Source of the DNA: Ignavibacteria bacterium
Lineage (GTDB): Bacteria > Bacteroidota > Ignavibacteria > Tepidaquicellales > OLB5
Assembly: GCA_017303675.1 (NCBI GenBank)
Contig: JAFLBX010000002.1
Span: 434,001 to 498,000, forward strand
Direction of reading: 5' to 3'
Length of the DNA stretch: 64,000 bases
Positions 53,301 through 61,307 of the stretch are shown in pieces (position 1 is the first letter of the stretch; the number at the start of each line of letters is the position of its first letter). The position numbers and the translations under genes are program-made. The notes below the pieces were generated by a model. It saw only the letters and a list, made by a program, of their open reading frames with translations, was not told the DNA's origin and made no database searches.

Positions 53301-53574
53301 TATCGGTAATGCATGGTATAACAAAGCTACCAAGCTTAAAGAAATGAAAAAAGATGTTGGTTTCGAACTCAGGCTTCTTACATATTCATATTATGTGTAT
53401 CCAACTGCTTTTACATTCAATGCCTCATATGGTCTAGATGAGTTTTCAAGGATATTTCCTTCAACTACCGGTGAGCAAAAAACCGTTACTTACGGTAAAG
53501 AATGGCGTTTCTATTTTACAATGCTGTTTGGATTTGATTTTCTGGTCGAAAATATAAATAAGATCAGATTTTAG
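50374..53574 (+). CDS. Metalloprotease - beta-propeller - outer-membrane barrel fusion
   Basis: 1066 aa with a signal peptide (ending TYSQF). Residues about 20-310 are a gluzincin (peptidase MA-like) domain: HEYTH at 120-124 and the third zinc ligand Glu180 in WFAEGTAQYQ. About 315-600 is a TolB/WD40-like propeller (YYPQFSPDGKKITYLSNK, YDWSADGKKIIFSRR, APRWSPVNNNIVFDYS, RSPVYTRDGASIVFASD). About 660-1066 is rich in alternating strands. There LRLRAGTIFG, GYPFYAIGGNRYATANLTYRFPL and the final FGFDFLVENINKIRF resemble Omp85/surface-antigen barrels. Probably outer-membrane anchored with an exposed or periplasmic protease. Substrate unknown. Confidence 0.85.
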   Translation: MISRILLLILLVSAVTYSQFEPNPELEWFTIETEHFYIHYHKGTERTAKLTAKIAEEVYGPITSLYKYAPEDKTSWIINDESDISNGATDYYGNRIEIASASLDFDLRGTHNWLRNVITHEYTHVIQVQASMKFSTKFPSLYLQFLNYEKERRPDVLYGYPNTIISYPISGVGVPAWFAEGTAQYQRQQLGYDYWDAHRDMILRMRVLGDNMLTWEEMGQFASVTTYKAESIYNSGFALSRYIAEKYGEDKLREVSENLGDLTRLNSEGAFKKAIGKSGSDLYDEWKAFLKQDYKNRVEGIKSHQVEGKIIADVGFANYYPQFSPDGKKITYLSNKEYDYGSTSMFIHNTSGSGDDEMLIASVSGSYDWSADGKKIIFSRRNKPNIHDAVVFDLFEYDVSKEEETQLTNGLRAHAPAYSGDGKWICFVRNYDGTQNLFIAPAPNGKKIEKRNIKQITTFTNGEQIYAPRWSPVNNNIVFDYSKEGSRQIAEINVDNGEIFFIFSDPNADFRSPVYTRDGASIVFASDITGIYNIYKYDLINNARMTKESSTAFMQQLTNVIGGAFMPSVDSEKNLTFASWQTGGYKINELKNYTEFDTIIAEKNAKYNRPDKLIQKYEQENSDNSSLAKNKYDFLKLKNFKDDSVKSYTSTKYNNVATPLFIIPVLRFDNYTKDGKFLDIIKPGLYFYSSDVLGRMGIFGGASINRKFERDLFLQFDYNNGVPFLKDLFLKKLGFSPSFQLAGYNVTRKTEADLVAGLDTIPVDVTYDLLQFEFGMGFKIINANHNMRAGFTFSSYSSKLSTFIIPSINRQVSASSTNYFTGRDLSLTYSYSSFLPNKNDDINPIGRYFRLKYDYEINDLNPELVIDDQGNVTEAFEKAKFHRLEGDLLQGFGLFNNSHSLSLRLRAGTIFGPEQDNFFDFYASGFPNMKGYPFYAIGGNRYATANLTYRFPLATNLDFKFLQFYFDKLYLSVYGDIGNAWYNKATKLKEMKKDVGFELRLLTYSYYVYPTAFTFNASYGLDEFSRIFPSTTGEQKTVTYGKEWRFYFTMLFGFDFLVENINKIRF

Positions 53575-53629
53575 CAGGTAAATTTTAAATTATCTCACAA
53601 TTTTCTGCTAAATAGCTTTAAAACATTTT

Positions 53630-53672
53630 AAAAGGAGTTTTGTAAATATATTTATATTTATGAACTCCTTTT
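53630..53672 (+). terminator. Probable intrinsic terminator
   Basis: AAAAGGAGTT and AACTCCTTTT pair across a 23-nt AT loop, 55 bp after the protease-barrel gene. Confidence 0.65.
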
Positions 53673-53726
53673 GGTTTATCAGATAACATTAAAAAAAACG
53701 GTAATTGATCAGGTTAAACATAAATA

Positions 53727-53792
53727 ATACTTTAGTTTTAGTAATTTCATACTTTAGTATGAAGGTTTTAATGGGTTTTCAGGTTATTTTTG
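53727..53792 (+). promoter_or_regulatory. Promoter with repeated operator upstream of DUF1579 genes
   Basis: ATACTTTAGT occurs at 53727-53736 and again at 53749-53758, 22 bp apart. The second copy is the core of the palindrome CATACT-tt-AGTATG (53748-53761). TATTTTTG at 53785-53792 fits the TAnnTTTG -7 box, and the palindrome covers where the -33 element would be. A bound regulator there would block or replace -33 contacts. Confidence 0.5.
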
Positions 53793-53841
53793 CAGGTATA
53801 AAATTATTTAAAAATTTATAAATCATAATATAAAAAATATA

Positions 53842-54342
53842 ATGGCAAAATTTAAATTCAGTGAATCAATAGCAGGGGGAGTTCATAAACAGCTGAAGGA
53901 GCTGGAAGGTGAGTGGGAAGGTACTGCAAAGACATGGTTTGAACCGGATGTAATAGGGGATGAATCCCCGGTAACCGGAAAATTCACCTCAGTTTTAGGC
54001 GGCAGATTTTTGCTGCATGAATATACAGGTTCAATGCAGGGTAAAACCCTTGAAGGAATCACAATTTACGGTTTTGACTGTATGCGGGGAGTTTACCAGT
54101 CAGTTTGGGTTGATAGTTTCCACATGGGTACGGCAATTATGCACTCAGAAAGCAAGCCTGGTTCAGAAAAATTTGATGTTATGGGGTATTATGATACCAA
54201 TGAAGAAGGCACTGCTAAATGGGGGTGGAGAAGTGAAATGGAAATTTCAGATAACAACAATATAATTTTAACTGCTTATAACGTAACCCCAACTGGCGAT
54301 GAAGCAAAAGCTACAGAAATTATTTATAAACGTAAAATTTAA
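53842..54342 (+). CDS. DUF1579 family protein (cytoplasmic)
   Basis: 166 aa without a signal peptide. The family pattern LKELEGEWEGTAKTWFEPD, VLGGRFLLHEYTGSMQGKTLEGITIYGFDCMRGVYQSVWVDSF is clear. DUF1579 proteins are predicted lipocalin-like barrels of unknown role. A secreted paralogue begins 7 bp downstream. The stretch upstream has a possible operator. Confidence 0.85.
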   Translation: MAKFKFSESIAGGVHKQLKELEGEWEGTAKTWFEPDVIGDESPVTGKFTSVLGGRFLLHEYTGSMQGKTLEGITIYGFDCMRGVYQSVWVDSFHMGTAIMHSESKPGSEKFDVMGYYDTNEEGTAKWGWRSEMEISDNNNIILTAYNVTPTGDEAKATEIIYKRKI

Positions 54343-54349
54343 CATAAAT

Positions 54350-54913
54350 ATGAAAATTCTCAAATCAATAATAATTGTTTTAATGCTCATAAGCTCCGCA
54401 GTAATAAAAGCGCAGTCAGAAAATGATGAAGCAATGAAAATTGCTGGTCCGGCACCTGAGCATGACCTGATCAAAAAGCTTGATGGAAAATGGAATGTTG
54501 AGTTTAAATATGATTTTGGGGGCGGAATGGTAATGGAAGGCAAAGGAACTGCTGAAGGGAAAATGATACTTGGCGGAAGGTTTATGAACTTTGAGCAGAA
54601 TACTGAATCAATGGGTATGAAAATTGCAAGCCTGAGCATTTTAGGTTATGACCGCAGGGTCAATAAGTATACTTACTACGGAATTGATGAAATGGGCACT
54701 TATGCAGTTACCGGTGAAGGTGACTATAACAAAGATACTAAAATTCTCACGCTAAGCGGTTCAACTATAGATCCTTCAGGGAAAACAAGTGAAGTCCAGG
54801 AGTATAAATTTATATTTGAATTTGTAAACGAACAGGAAATAAAATGCAGCGTAGTTTTTAAAATGCCTGATAACACGGAAAAAGCAATTGTGAATATAAA
54901 ATATTTTAAATAA
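54350..54913 (+). CDS. DUF1579 family protein (secreted)
   Basis: 187 aa from ATG 54350, which gives the signal peptide KILKSIIIVLMLISSAVIKAQ; the frame is open upstream inside the previous gene but that part is a shadow. Core: LIKKLDGKWNVEFKYDFGGG, ILGGRFMNFEQNTESMG, LSILGYDRRVNKYTYYGID. A paralogue of the preceding gene with an added signal peptide, so the pair acts on two sides of the inner membrane. Ligand unknown. Confidence 0.85.
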   Translation: MKILKSIIIVLMLISSAVIKAQSENDEAMKIAGPAPEHDLIKKLDGKWNVEFKYDFGGGMVMEGKGTAEGKMILGGRFMNFEQNTESMGMKIASLSILGYDRRVNKYTYYGIDEMGTYAVTGEGDYNKDTKILTLSGSTIDPSGKTSEVQEYKFIFEFVNEQEIKCSVVFKMPDNTEKAIVNIKYFK

Positions 54914-54916
54914 ACA

Positions 54917-54950
54917 AAAAAGCGTCATTGGAAAATGACGCTTTAAATTT
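54917..54950. terminator. Bidirectional terminator
   Basis: AAAGCGTCATT-ggaa-AATGACGCTTT flanked by A and T runs, between convergent DUF1579 and T9SS genes. Confidence 0.85.
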
Positions 54951-54972
54951 TTCAATAATCATAATACAAGTA

Positions 54973-56241
54973 TCATTTCACAAGTATCATTTTTTTTGTA
55001 TCTGTAAAGCTGCCAGTCTCCAAACGGTAAAAATAAACACCGCTTGGGTATTCGGCTGCATTCCAGTCAACTTCAAAAGTCCCGGCTTCCAATTTATTGT
55101 TCAGCAGCTCTTTTACAGCTTTCCCGCTGATATCGAAGATATTTATTTTTACACTACCTGACCGCTTTATATCAAAGCGGAATTTTGTAACCGGGTTAAA
55201 AGGGTTAGGATAGTTCTGGTGTAATTTAAATGATACCGGAATTTCGGATGAAATAGTACTGATACCAAGAGATAGAAAATATGTCCTTGATATACCGCCG
55301 TTATCCCTGGTTGCAAATACCGCTCCGCTGAAATAACCGTTCCTTTCGATTGTCATATAAGTATAATTCCCGTTAGGTGCTGTGTAATCAAGCTGCCATA
55401 TATTGGTATTATGGGGATTTAAATAAATCTTATTATCGCTTCTAATTGCCCAGTTGAACCGTGAGTGCGCGCTGCCTGTTACAGCGATAATGTTTCCGCT
55501 GCCGGGTATAGATTCGATGTTCCAGTTACTGCCGCTGTTAAATGTTCTAAGCAGGTTACTGCTTCCTGTAAGGCCTATATTAAAATCAAAATCAAACCAT
55601 AAAGAAGCTGAATTTTTTTCACTGCCTGTTGATTGAACCTGCCATGTAGCGCTGTAATCCGGGGTTTTGTATATTTTAAAATTATCGGTGCCAAACCATA
55701 TTTTATCACCTGCAGCCCAAAGTGAATTGTTAAAACCTTTTTCGCTTCCGTTCTGCGCTAAATAGCAGCCTGTGGAATCCCATGAATTACCGCCATTGAT
55801 AGTTTTCCAGATCGACCATCTTCCGCCGACCGGGTCGCCAACCAGCATTCCGGTATTTCCATCAATAAAATGAAGGGCGTTGAATTTACCGGAAGCCTGC
55901 TGATGAACAATATTCCATGTTATGCCACCATTAATTGTTTTGTAAAGGTATGCTGTGGAGCCATCAATACCGGAGCAAAGAACAATATTTTCATTAATGC
56001 AGAAAATATGGTTCAGGCTTGCAGAAAGGGGAATACCTGATTGATTTCCGTTTTGCCAGCTATCACCCATATTACTGCTTTTAATTACTGTACCGCCTGC
56101 TCCGCATGCCCATGTACACAGGTCTTTAACAGAGCTTATCGAATTAAGCCGGGTTGTTACGCCTGAATTCAGCTCAACCCATTGAGCAGATGAATAATTT
56201 ACGATAATAATGAGTAATAAACATGTAAGACTTTTAAGCAT
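54973..56241 (-). CDS. Secreted BNR-type propeller protein with T9SS signal
   Basis: 422 aa. Signal peptide ends near NYSSAQW. Blades such as KSSNMGDSWQNG, KTINGGITWNIV, KTINGGNSWDST and RTFNSGSNWNIE predict a beta-propeller. The sorting domain has YPNPFNPVTKFRFDI and ends MILVK. Single-gene unit; the third type IX substrate in this window. Function unknown. Confidence 0.88.
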   Translation of the reverse strand: MLKSLTCLLLIIIVNYSSAQWVELNSGVTTRLNSISSVKDLCTWACGAGGTVIKSSNMGDSWQNGNQSGIPLSASLNHIFCINENIVLCSGIDGSTAYLYKTINGGITWNIVHQQASGKFNALHFIDGNTGMLVGDPVGGRWSIWKTINGGNSWDSTGCYLAQNGSEKGFNNSLWAAGDKIWFGTDNFKIYKTPDYSATWQVQSTGSEKNSASLWFDFDFNIGLTGSSNLLRTFNSGSNWNIESIPGSGNIIAVTGSAHSRFNWAIRSDNKIYLNPHNTNIWQLDYTAPNGNYTYMTIERNGYFSGAVFATRDNGGISRTYFLSLGISTISSEIPVSFKLHQNYPNPFNPVTKFRFDIKRSGSVKINIFDISGKAVKELLNNKLEAGTFEVDWNAAEYPSGVYFYRLETGSFTDTKKMILVK

Positions 56242-56314
56242 AATTGTTTCCTCCGGGAATTTCTTCTAAATTAAGGTTAAAAAAATTTAATTAAAAGATT
56301 TAAAACAAAATTTA

Positions 56315-56827
56315 TTAAATATATTGCTTTATCTCTTCCGGTTCATTAATGAAATGAATCTGTTCATTTAAGAGTTTTTCCAGGTCCGAACTTTCACTTT
56401 GAAGAGTTAGCAATGTATTTTTCCAGAAATCACTGTAAAAGAACATTTTTTTAGCCGGCATTGATTTTTTATACATTAATTCCAGCACTACCGATAGTTC
56501 AACCAGTGTACCTGTACCGCCTTTGAATACAATATAAGCATCAGCTTTATGAATTAGGGTTAGGATTCTTGCCATTAAGTTCTCAGAAAGTATAAATTCC
56601 GATAAATACTGGTTAGGAGAGATATCCCGCCCTTTTAATCCAATACCGATAGTCTTACCGCCTGCTTCAAATGCTCCTTTTGAAATTGCTTCCATAGAGC
56701 CGCCATAACCGCCACAGCAGACTGAATAGCCGGATTCTGCTAAATATTTACCGATCGTTTCGATTTCTTTATAAAACGGCTCATTTGGTGCTATAAAAGC
56801 TGTACCGAATGATGTAATGGTTTTCAA
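56315..56827 (-). CDS. LOG/SLOG-family Rossmann protein
   Basis: 170 aa. TSFGTAFIAPNEPFYKEIETIGKYLAESGYSVCCGGYGGSMEAISKGA has the Gly-rich nucleotide fold. FKGGTGTLVELSVVLELM corresponds to the PGGxGTxxE motif of lysine-decarboxylase-like (LOG) proteins. Relatives include cytokinin-activating phosphoribohydrolases and nucleotide-derived ligand sensors. The first Pro of the motif is replaced (FKGG). It lies upstream of the nucleoside genes only on the opposite end; function not assigned. Confidence 0.8.
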   Translation of the reverse strand: MKTITSFGTAFIAPNEPFYKEIETIGKYLAESGYSVCCGGYGGSMEAISKGAFEAGGKTIGIGLKGRDISPNQYLSEFILSENLMARILTLIHKADAYIVFKGGTGTLVELSVVLELMYKKSMPAKKMFFYSDFWKNTLLTLQSESSDLEKLLNEQIHFINEPEEIKQYI

Positions 56828-56870
56828 AAGACCTCCACAGTACCTTCAATAATCATAATGTTATATTTTT

Positions 56871-57437
56871 TTAATCTACCGGCTCTTCATAGCAGCTTCT
56901 GCAGCGTGCTTCATATAGGTCGGTAGCGCCAACCAAAACCCTGTCACCGGTGTTTGAAATACGCTGCGTTCGGTTGGCAGGTGCGCCGCATTTAACGCAA
57001 ATGGCAAGTGTTTTGGTTATATATTCCGCAATAGCCAGAAGCTGTGGGATAGGCTCAAATGGTATTGCCCTGTAATCAGTATCAAGGCCAGCGACAATTA
57101 CACGTTTACCCTGTGCGGCAAGCTTTTGGCATACTTCCACCAGGTATGAATCGAAGAATTGGGCTTCATCCACTCCAATAACATCGGCTTCAGCGGAAAA
57201 AAGGAGTATCTGCTCTGCTGTTTCAACAACAGTGCTGGGTATTTTTTGCTCGCTGTGTGATACTATCTCATTTTCACTGTACCTGTTATCAATTTTGGGT
57301 TTAAAGATTTCAACCCTTTGTTTGGCAATCTGCGCGCGCCTTAGCCTTCTGATAAGCTCTTCAGTCTTTCCGCTGAACATACTGCCGCAGATTACTTCAA
57401 TTTGCCCTGACATTTTTTTGTTTTCTAAATCGTACAT
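56871..57437 (-). CDS. tdk: Thymidine kinase
   Basis: 188 aa, type II enzyme. Walker [27 protein letters not shown], and a zinc site of four Cys (CVKCGA, CRSCYE). The lasso loop with [19 protein letters not shown] is typical. Salvages thymidine to dTMP. The cytidine deaminase gene precedes it by 10 bp on the same strand, making a pyrimidine-salvage pair. Confidence 0.95.
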   Translation of the reverse strand: MYDLENKKMSGQIEVICGSMFSGKTEELIRRLRRAQIAKQRVEIFKPKIDNRYSENEIVSHSEQKIPSTVVETAEQILLFSAEADVIGVDEAQFFDSYLVEVCQKLAAQGKRVIVAGLDTDYRAIPFEPIPQLLAIAEYITKTLAICVKCGAPANRTQRISNTGDRVLVGATDLYEARCRSCYEEPVD

Positions 57438-57447
57438 ATTTTTTACT

Positions 57448-57849
57448 TTATACTTTATTCAGCTTAAAATAATTTGGTATAATATCTTTTAAAATAAAGC
57501 TTTTAATCTCTTTCTTTTTAGTAATTAATATTACTTCCATGTTAGGGTTAAATTCAACCAACGCCTGGCGGCATAAGCCGCATGGATAAATGAACTCATT
57601 TGAACTGGTAGCAACAGCAATGGCTTTAAACTTCTTTTCTCCCCCTGAAATAGCACCGAAAATTGCTGCCCGTTCTGCGCATACAGTTAACGATAAGGCA
57701 TCGAATTCAACATTTGTACCTGAAAATACCTTGCCGTTAACACTAAGCAGCGCACTTCCTACTTTGAATCCGGAATGAGGCGAGTGTGAGTTTTTTAAAA
57801 CACTCAAAGCTGATTTTATCAGCTTGTTTTTCTGCAGTTTAGTTATCAT
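57448..57849 (-). CDS. cdd: Cytidine deaminase
   Basis: 133 aa, tetrameric-type size. [15 protein letters not shown]-like start ([14 protein letters not shown]), catalytic [12 protein letters not shown] with zinc Cys and proton-shuttle Glu, and [13 protein letters not shown] with the other two zinc Cys. Deaminates cytidine and deoxycytidine for pyrimidine salvage, consistent with adjacent tdk. Confidence 0.95.
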   Translation of the reverse strand: MITKLQKNKLIKSALSVLKNSHSPHSGFKVGSALLSVNGKVFSGTNVEFDALSLTVCAERAAIFGAISGGEKKFKAIAVATSSNEFIYPCGLCRQALVEFNPNMEVILITKKKEIKSFILKDIIPNYFKLNKV

Positions 57850-57975
57850 TTCGATTTATTTGAATACAAAATACATATAATTTTTGCATTTTGGAACGTA
57901 AAAACTTAAATCAGGTTGTAAATATAGATAGCTGAATTGATATAAAATATATATTTAATTATCTTTCATATACTG

Positions 57976-59172
57976 ATGCGTAGAAAAAAGATCTTCAGGT
58001 TTTTTGACCGGTATTTTGGGATACCCCTTGTGCTTTTTTTAGCTTTATTTACAAGGAGAAAAAGACGCTTACCCATAGAAGACATACAGAATATTTTATT
58101 TATAAAACTTGCCGCTATTGGTGATGGTATTTTATTGATACCTACCTTAAGGAAGCTTAAAAATTCATTTCCTAAGGCTAAAATTACCTTTATGTGCAGC
58201 GATATAAACTTATCTGTAATTCAAAAAATACCGTACGTTGACAGAATTATTAATTGCCGGGTATATGATTTCCTTAAAAATCCCGTAAATTTTTACAGAT
58301 TTGTAAAGGAATTACGTAAAACCAAGTATGAAGTAGTAATTGATGCGGGACAGTGGGAAAGGATCAATTCAATTATTACAATTTTTACAAAAAGGGATTA
58401 TTCCATCGGATTCAGAACAAAAGGGCAGTGGAAGCATGTTGTTAATGATGCGGTAGCTGCGCACAGCAGGACAAAGCATGAAGTTGAGAACTTTATGGAT
58501 CTGCTGATTCCGCTTGGTATTGTCCCGATTAGCGGTGAATATAACTTTGATGAGCTTCAGCTTGAGTTTTTCCTTAAACCTGAACACAGAAAGTTCAGGG
58601 ATGATTTCTGGAAAGAACACGGGCTGGAAGATAAAACGGTAATTTGTTTCCACCCCGGATGCGGTGAGAACGGCAAACCACGGGAATGGGCTCTGGAAAA
58701 TTACATTAATGTCGGCAAAAGGCTTCATGATGCAGATAAAAACCTGGTAATAATTATTACCGGCACTGAATTTGAAAGGTATTTATGCGATCCGCTTCAC
58801 GAAGCGTTAAAGGATTATTCGATAAATACTGCGGGTAAATTCACTCTGGAACAATCAGCCGCGTTGGTTGAAAGAGCGAAACTGATGTTATGCAGCAACA
58901 CCGGTATCCTGCATGTGAGCACATGTGTAGGTACAAGGACGATAGGGCTTCACGGTCCGACAAATCCTGTTAAATGGGGAGCATATAACAAAAATGCTGT
59001 AACCATCCAAAGCAGTAAATACTGTTCACCGTGTTTATACCTGGGGCATGATTACGGCTGTAATGAACCTACCTGCATGAAGGAGATAACTTCAGACGAA
59101 GTTTATATGGAGATAAGAAAAGCTTTAAGACCGGAACTATTTTTAAATATATTACAAGTACAGGAGAATTAA
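57976..59172 (+). CDS. Glycosyltransferase family 9 (heptosyltransferase-like)
   Basis: 398 aa, GT-B fold. N-terminal domain ILFIKLAAIGDGILLIPTLRKLKNSFPKAKITFMCS; C-terminal FHPGCGENGKPREWALENYI, LEQSAALVERAKLMLCSNTGILHVSTCVGTRTIGLHGPTNPVKWGAYN. The match is to ADP-heptose:LPS heptosyltransferases. A short hydrophobic stretch near residue 14-24 may anchor it to the membrane. Likely acts on lipopolysaccharide core or another surface glycan. Seven bases precede the phosphofructokinase gene. Confidence 0.88.
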   Translation: MRRKKIFRFFDRYFGIPLVLFLALFTRRKRRLPIEDIQNILFIKLAAIGDGILLIPTLRKLKNSFPKAKITFMCSDINLSVIQKIPYVDRIINCRVYDFLKNPVNFYRFVKELRKTKYEVVIDAGQWERINSIITIFTKRDYSIGFRTKGQWKHVVNDAVAAHSRTKHEVENFMDLLIPLGIVPISGEYNFDELQLEFFLKPEHRKFRDDFWKEHGLEDKTVICFHPGCGENGKPREWALENYINVGKRLHDADKNLVIIITGTEFERYLCDPLHEALKDYSINTAGKFTLEQSAALVERAKLMLCSNTGILHVSTCVGTRTIGLHGPTNPVKWGAYNKNAVTIQSSKYCSPCLYLGHDYGCNEPTCMKEITSDEVYMEIRKALRPELFLNILQVQEN

Positions 59173-59178
59173 ACTTAA

Positions 59179-60219
59179 ATGAAAATCGGAATGTTGACCG
59201 GAGGCGGAGATTGCCCCGGGTTAAATGCTGTAATAAGAGCTATTGTTAGAAAATCACTGGCTTATGGATGGGAATGTGTTGGAATTGAAAATGGCTGGAA
59301 AGGCCTGATGGATATCTACACAAGGCCTCTGGATATGAATGCAGTATCAGGAATACTTCAAAAAGGCGGTACTATACTTGGAACATCCAGAACTAATCCG
59401 TACAAAACTGAAGGCGGAGAGCAAAAAGTAATTGAAAATGCAAAATCAATAGGACTGGATGCTTTAATTGCTATTGGCGGAGAGGATACACTAGGGGTTG
59501 CGAACAAGCTTTCAAAAACCGGCTTTAAAGTTGTTGGTGTGCCAAAAACCATAGATAATGACCTCAACGGTACAGATTACACTTTTGGATTTGATACAGC
59601 GGTAAATATAGCAATGGATGCAATCGACAGGATACATACTACTGCTGAATCACATCACAGGGCTATGATAATTGAGGTAATGGGAAGGCATGCCGGGTGG
59701 ATAGCAATGCATGCGGGAATCGCAGGCGGCGCTGATCTTATTCTAATACCTGAAAAAGAAATAGTCCTCAGTGAGGTTATCAGGGTAATGGAAGAAAGAA
59801 AAAAACGCGGAAGGACATTTTCAATTATTGTTGTAGCTGAAGGCGCAAAGATAAGCAAATCAGACCAGCAAAGCTCTGAGATGATCCTCCAGGATGAAAA
59901 GCTCGATGCTTTCGGCCACGTAAGGCTTGGCGGTATAGCTAATCTTTTGGCAGAGATAATCGAAAAGAAAACAGGAGTTGAAACACGCGCTACAATTCTG
60001 GGTCATATACAAAGAGGCGGTTCACCAACTGCGTATGACAGGGTGCTTGGCAGCAGGTTCGGAGTTCATGCGGTTGAAATGGTGAAAGAAGGTAAATTCG
60101 GCAGAATGGCTGCGCTTAGAGGTACTGAAATCATAGATATACCTATCGAAGATGCTGTAAAAGACCTTAAGCTTGTTGGCGATGATTTTTACGATGTTGC
60201 CAGAACATTTTTCAGGTAA
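59179..60219 (+). CDS. 6-phosphofructokinase, probably pyrophosphate-dependent
   Basis: 346 aa, family A. MLTGGGDCPGLNAVIRA and the catalytic PKTIDND (Asp126, Asp128) are clear; substrate blocks IEVMGRHAGWIA and GHIQRGGSPTAYDR follow. At the phosphate-donor site the sequence is GGEDT with Asp103, plus Lys123. These correspond to E. coli Gly104 and Gly124, and Asp plus Lys at those two positions is the pattern of PPi-using enzymes. Group III enzymes from actinobacteria have similar GGEDTLG sequence. The donor call is inferred from two residues. Confidence 0.9.
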   Translation: MKIGMLTGGGDCPGLNAVIRAIVRKSLAYGWECVGIENGWKGLMDIYTRPLDMNAVSGILQKGGTILGTSRTNPYKTEGGEQKVIENAKSIGLDALIAIGGEDTLGVANKLSKTGFKVVGVPKTIDNDLNGTDYTFGFDTAVNIAMDAIDRIHTTAESHHRAMIIEVMGRHAGWIAMHAGIAGGADLILIPEKEIVLSEVIRVMEERKKRGRTFSIIVVAEGAKISKSDQQSSEMILQDEKLDAFGHVRLGGIANLLAEIIEKKTGVETRATILGHIQRGGSPTAYDRVLGSRFGVHAVEMVKEGKFGRMAALRGTEIIDIPIEDAVKDLKLVGDDFYDVARTFFR

Positions 60220-60235
60220 AAGAAGTATAATGTAT

Positions 60236-61206
60236 ATGAATATATACAAATTTTATTTTTTTTAGTTCTCGTATTTGCCGGTTGCACATTAAACAATTTT
60301 GAAAATAATAATAGCTATAAAACTTTTAATACCGGCAAATACGAGCTTGGAATAATCCTGCAAAAACAGGAATACAAGGTTTACGAACCTGTAGTTGCTG
60401 AATTTATCCTGGTAAATCACGATACCCTTCCGTTAGTTATCAAAGAAGCATTTAATACCAAAGGTGTTGTAGACGGAAATTTTATATATAAAGATCCGGC
60501 AGGTGAATATATAAAAAGTTTTCATTATTATTCAATTGGCTGCGGTATAGAGATGATCGATACGGTTAGTGCTTATATCATTAACCCGTGTGACACATTG
60601 TATTTTGCTATGAAAATTAATAACTGGGGAAAGCTGGGAATTCCTTTTAAAGAAATCCGGGAAAAAACCTTCTTCTCAAATTCTGGATATTTTCCAAAGG
60701 GCAAATACAGCCTATATTATATCAAACCTGTATTATTCAGAATTAATATGATATCTGAGCTGAAGCCGGTATATCGTTCAGGTATATTTAAATTGAATGT
60801 CATTGAAAACAATTATGAAGATAAGTTTATTCTCAATTTTATTAAACAAAACGAAACCAAATTAACGTTAGCAGAAGTTTACAAAAGTTTAATGGATAAA
60901 TACCCCGGGAATTCTTACAGAGAACATATATATGCAGCTTATATCAGTTCCAAACATTCTGTAAATAACGAATCAGAAACATTATTGAATGATTATGAAG
61001 AATTTATCGCTCAATATCCTGATTCTCCGTATTTACTGGACGAAAGCTTTATAAATAATTATTTTTCATATTTATGCTTAAACTTTAACAAATATGAAGA
61101 AGCTGTCGACTATCTTAAAAAATACATAAAAAATCAAAAATTATTAAAATTTATATCAAACGAAAAAAGGCTTTATAATATTGTAATTCATAAGTGGAAC
61201 TTATAA
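60236..61206 (+). CDS. Lipoprotein, frame interrupted at a T8 run
   Basis: The long frame (to 61206) has no start codon before its lipobox VLVFAGC (around 60280). ATG 60236 in the neighbouring frame reads NIYKFYFF and then stops in the T8 run at 60256-60263. One extra T would join them as a normal lipoprotein signal. The mature part has a beta-rich region (about 30-190: GKYELGIILQKQEYKVYEPVVAEFILVN) and a helical TPR-like end (LLNDYEEFIAQYPDSPYLLDE). No family recognised. An internal ATG (60553) exists, but it would drop the signal and the first domain. Sequencing error, slippage or decay are all possible. Confidence 0.7.
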
Positions 61207-61229
61207 TATATTAGGTTACAAATAAATTC

Positions 61230-61261
61230 TTTGAATAATTGCAAAAAAATGCATATATTTG
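61230..61261 (+). promoter_or_regulatory. Bacteroidota-type promoter of the TPR gene
   Basis: TTTG at 61230-61233, 20-bp spacer, TATATTTG at 61254-61261: an exact fit to TTTG-N19-21-TAnnTTTG. The ATG of the TPR gene is 46 bp downstream, with AAGAAAGG as ribosome site. Confidence 0.75.
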
Positions 61262-61307
61262 TCGTTTGTAAACACAGGAATACTACATTTTTAAGAAAGG
61301 TTTTTTG

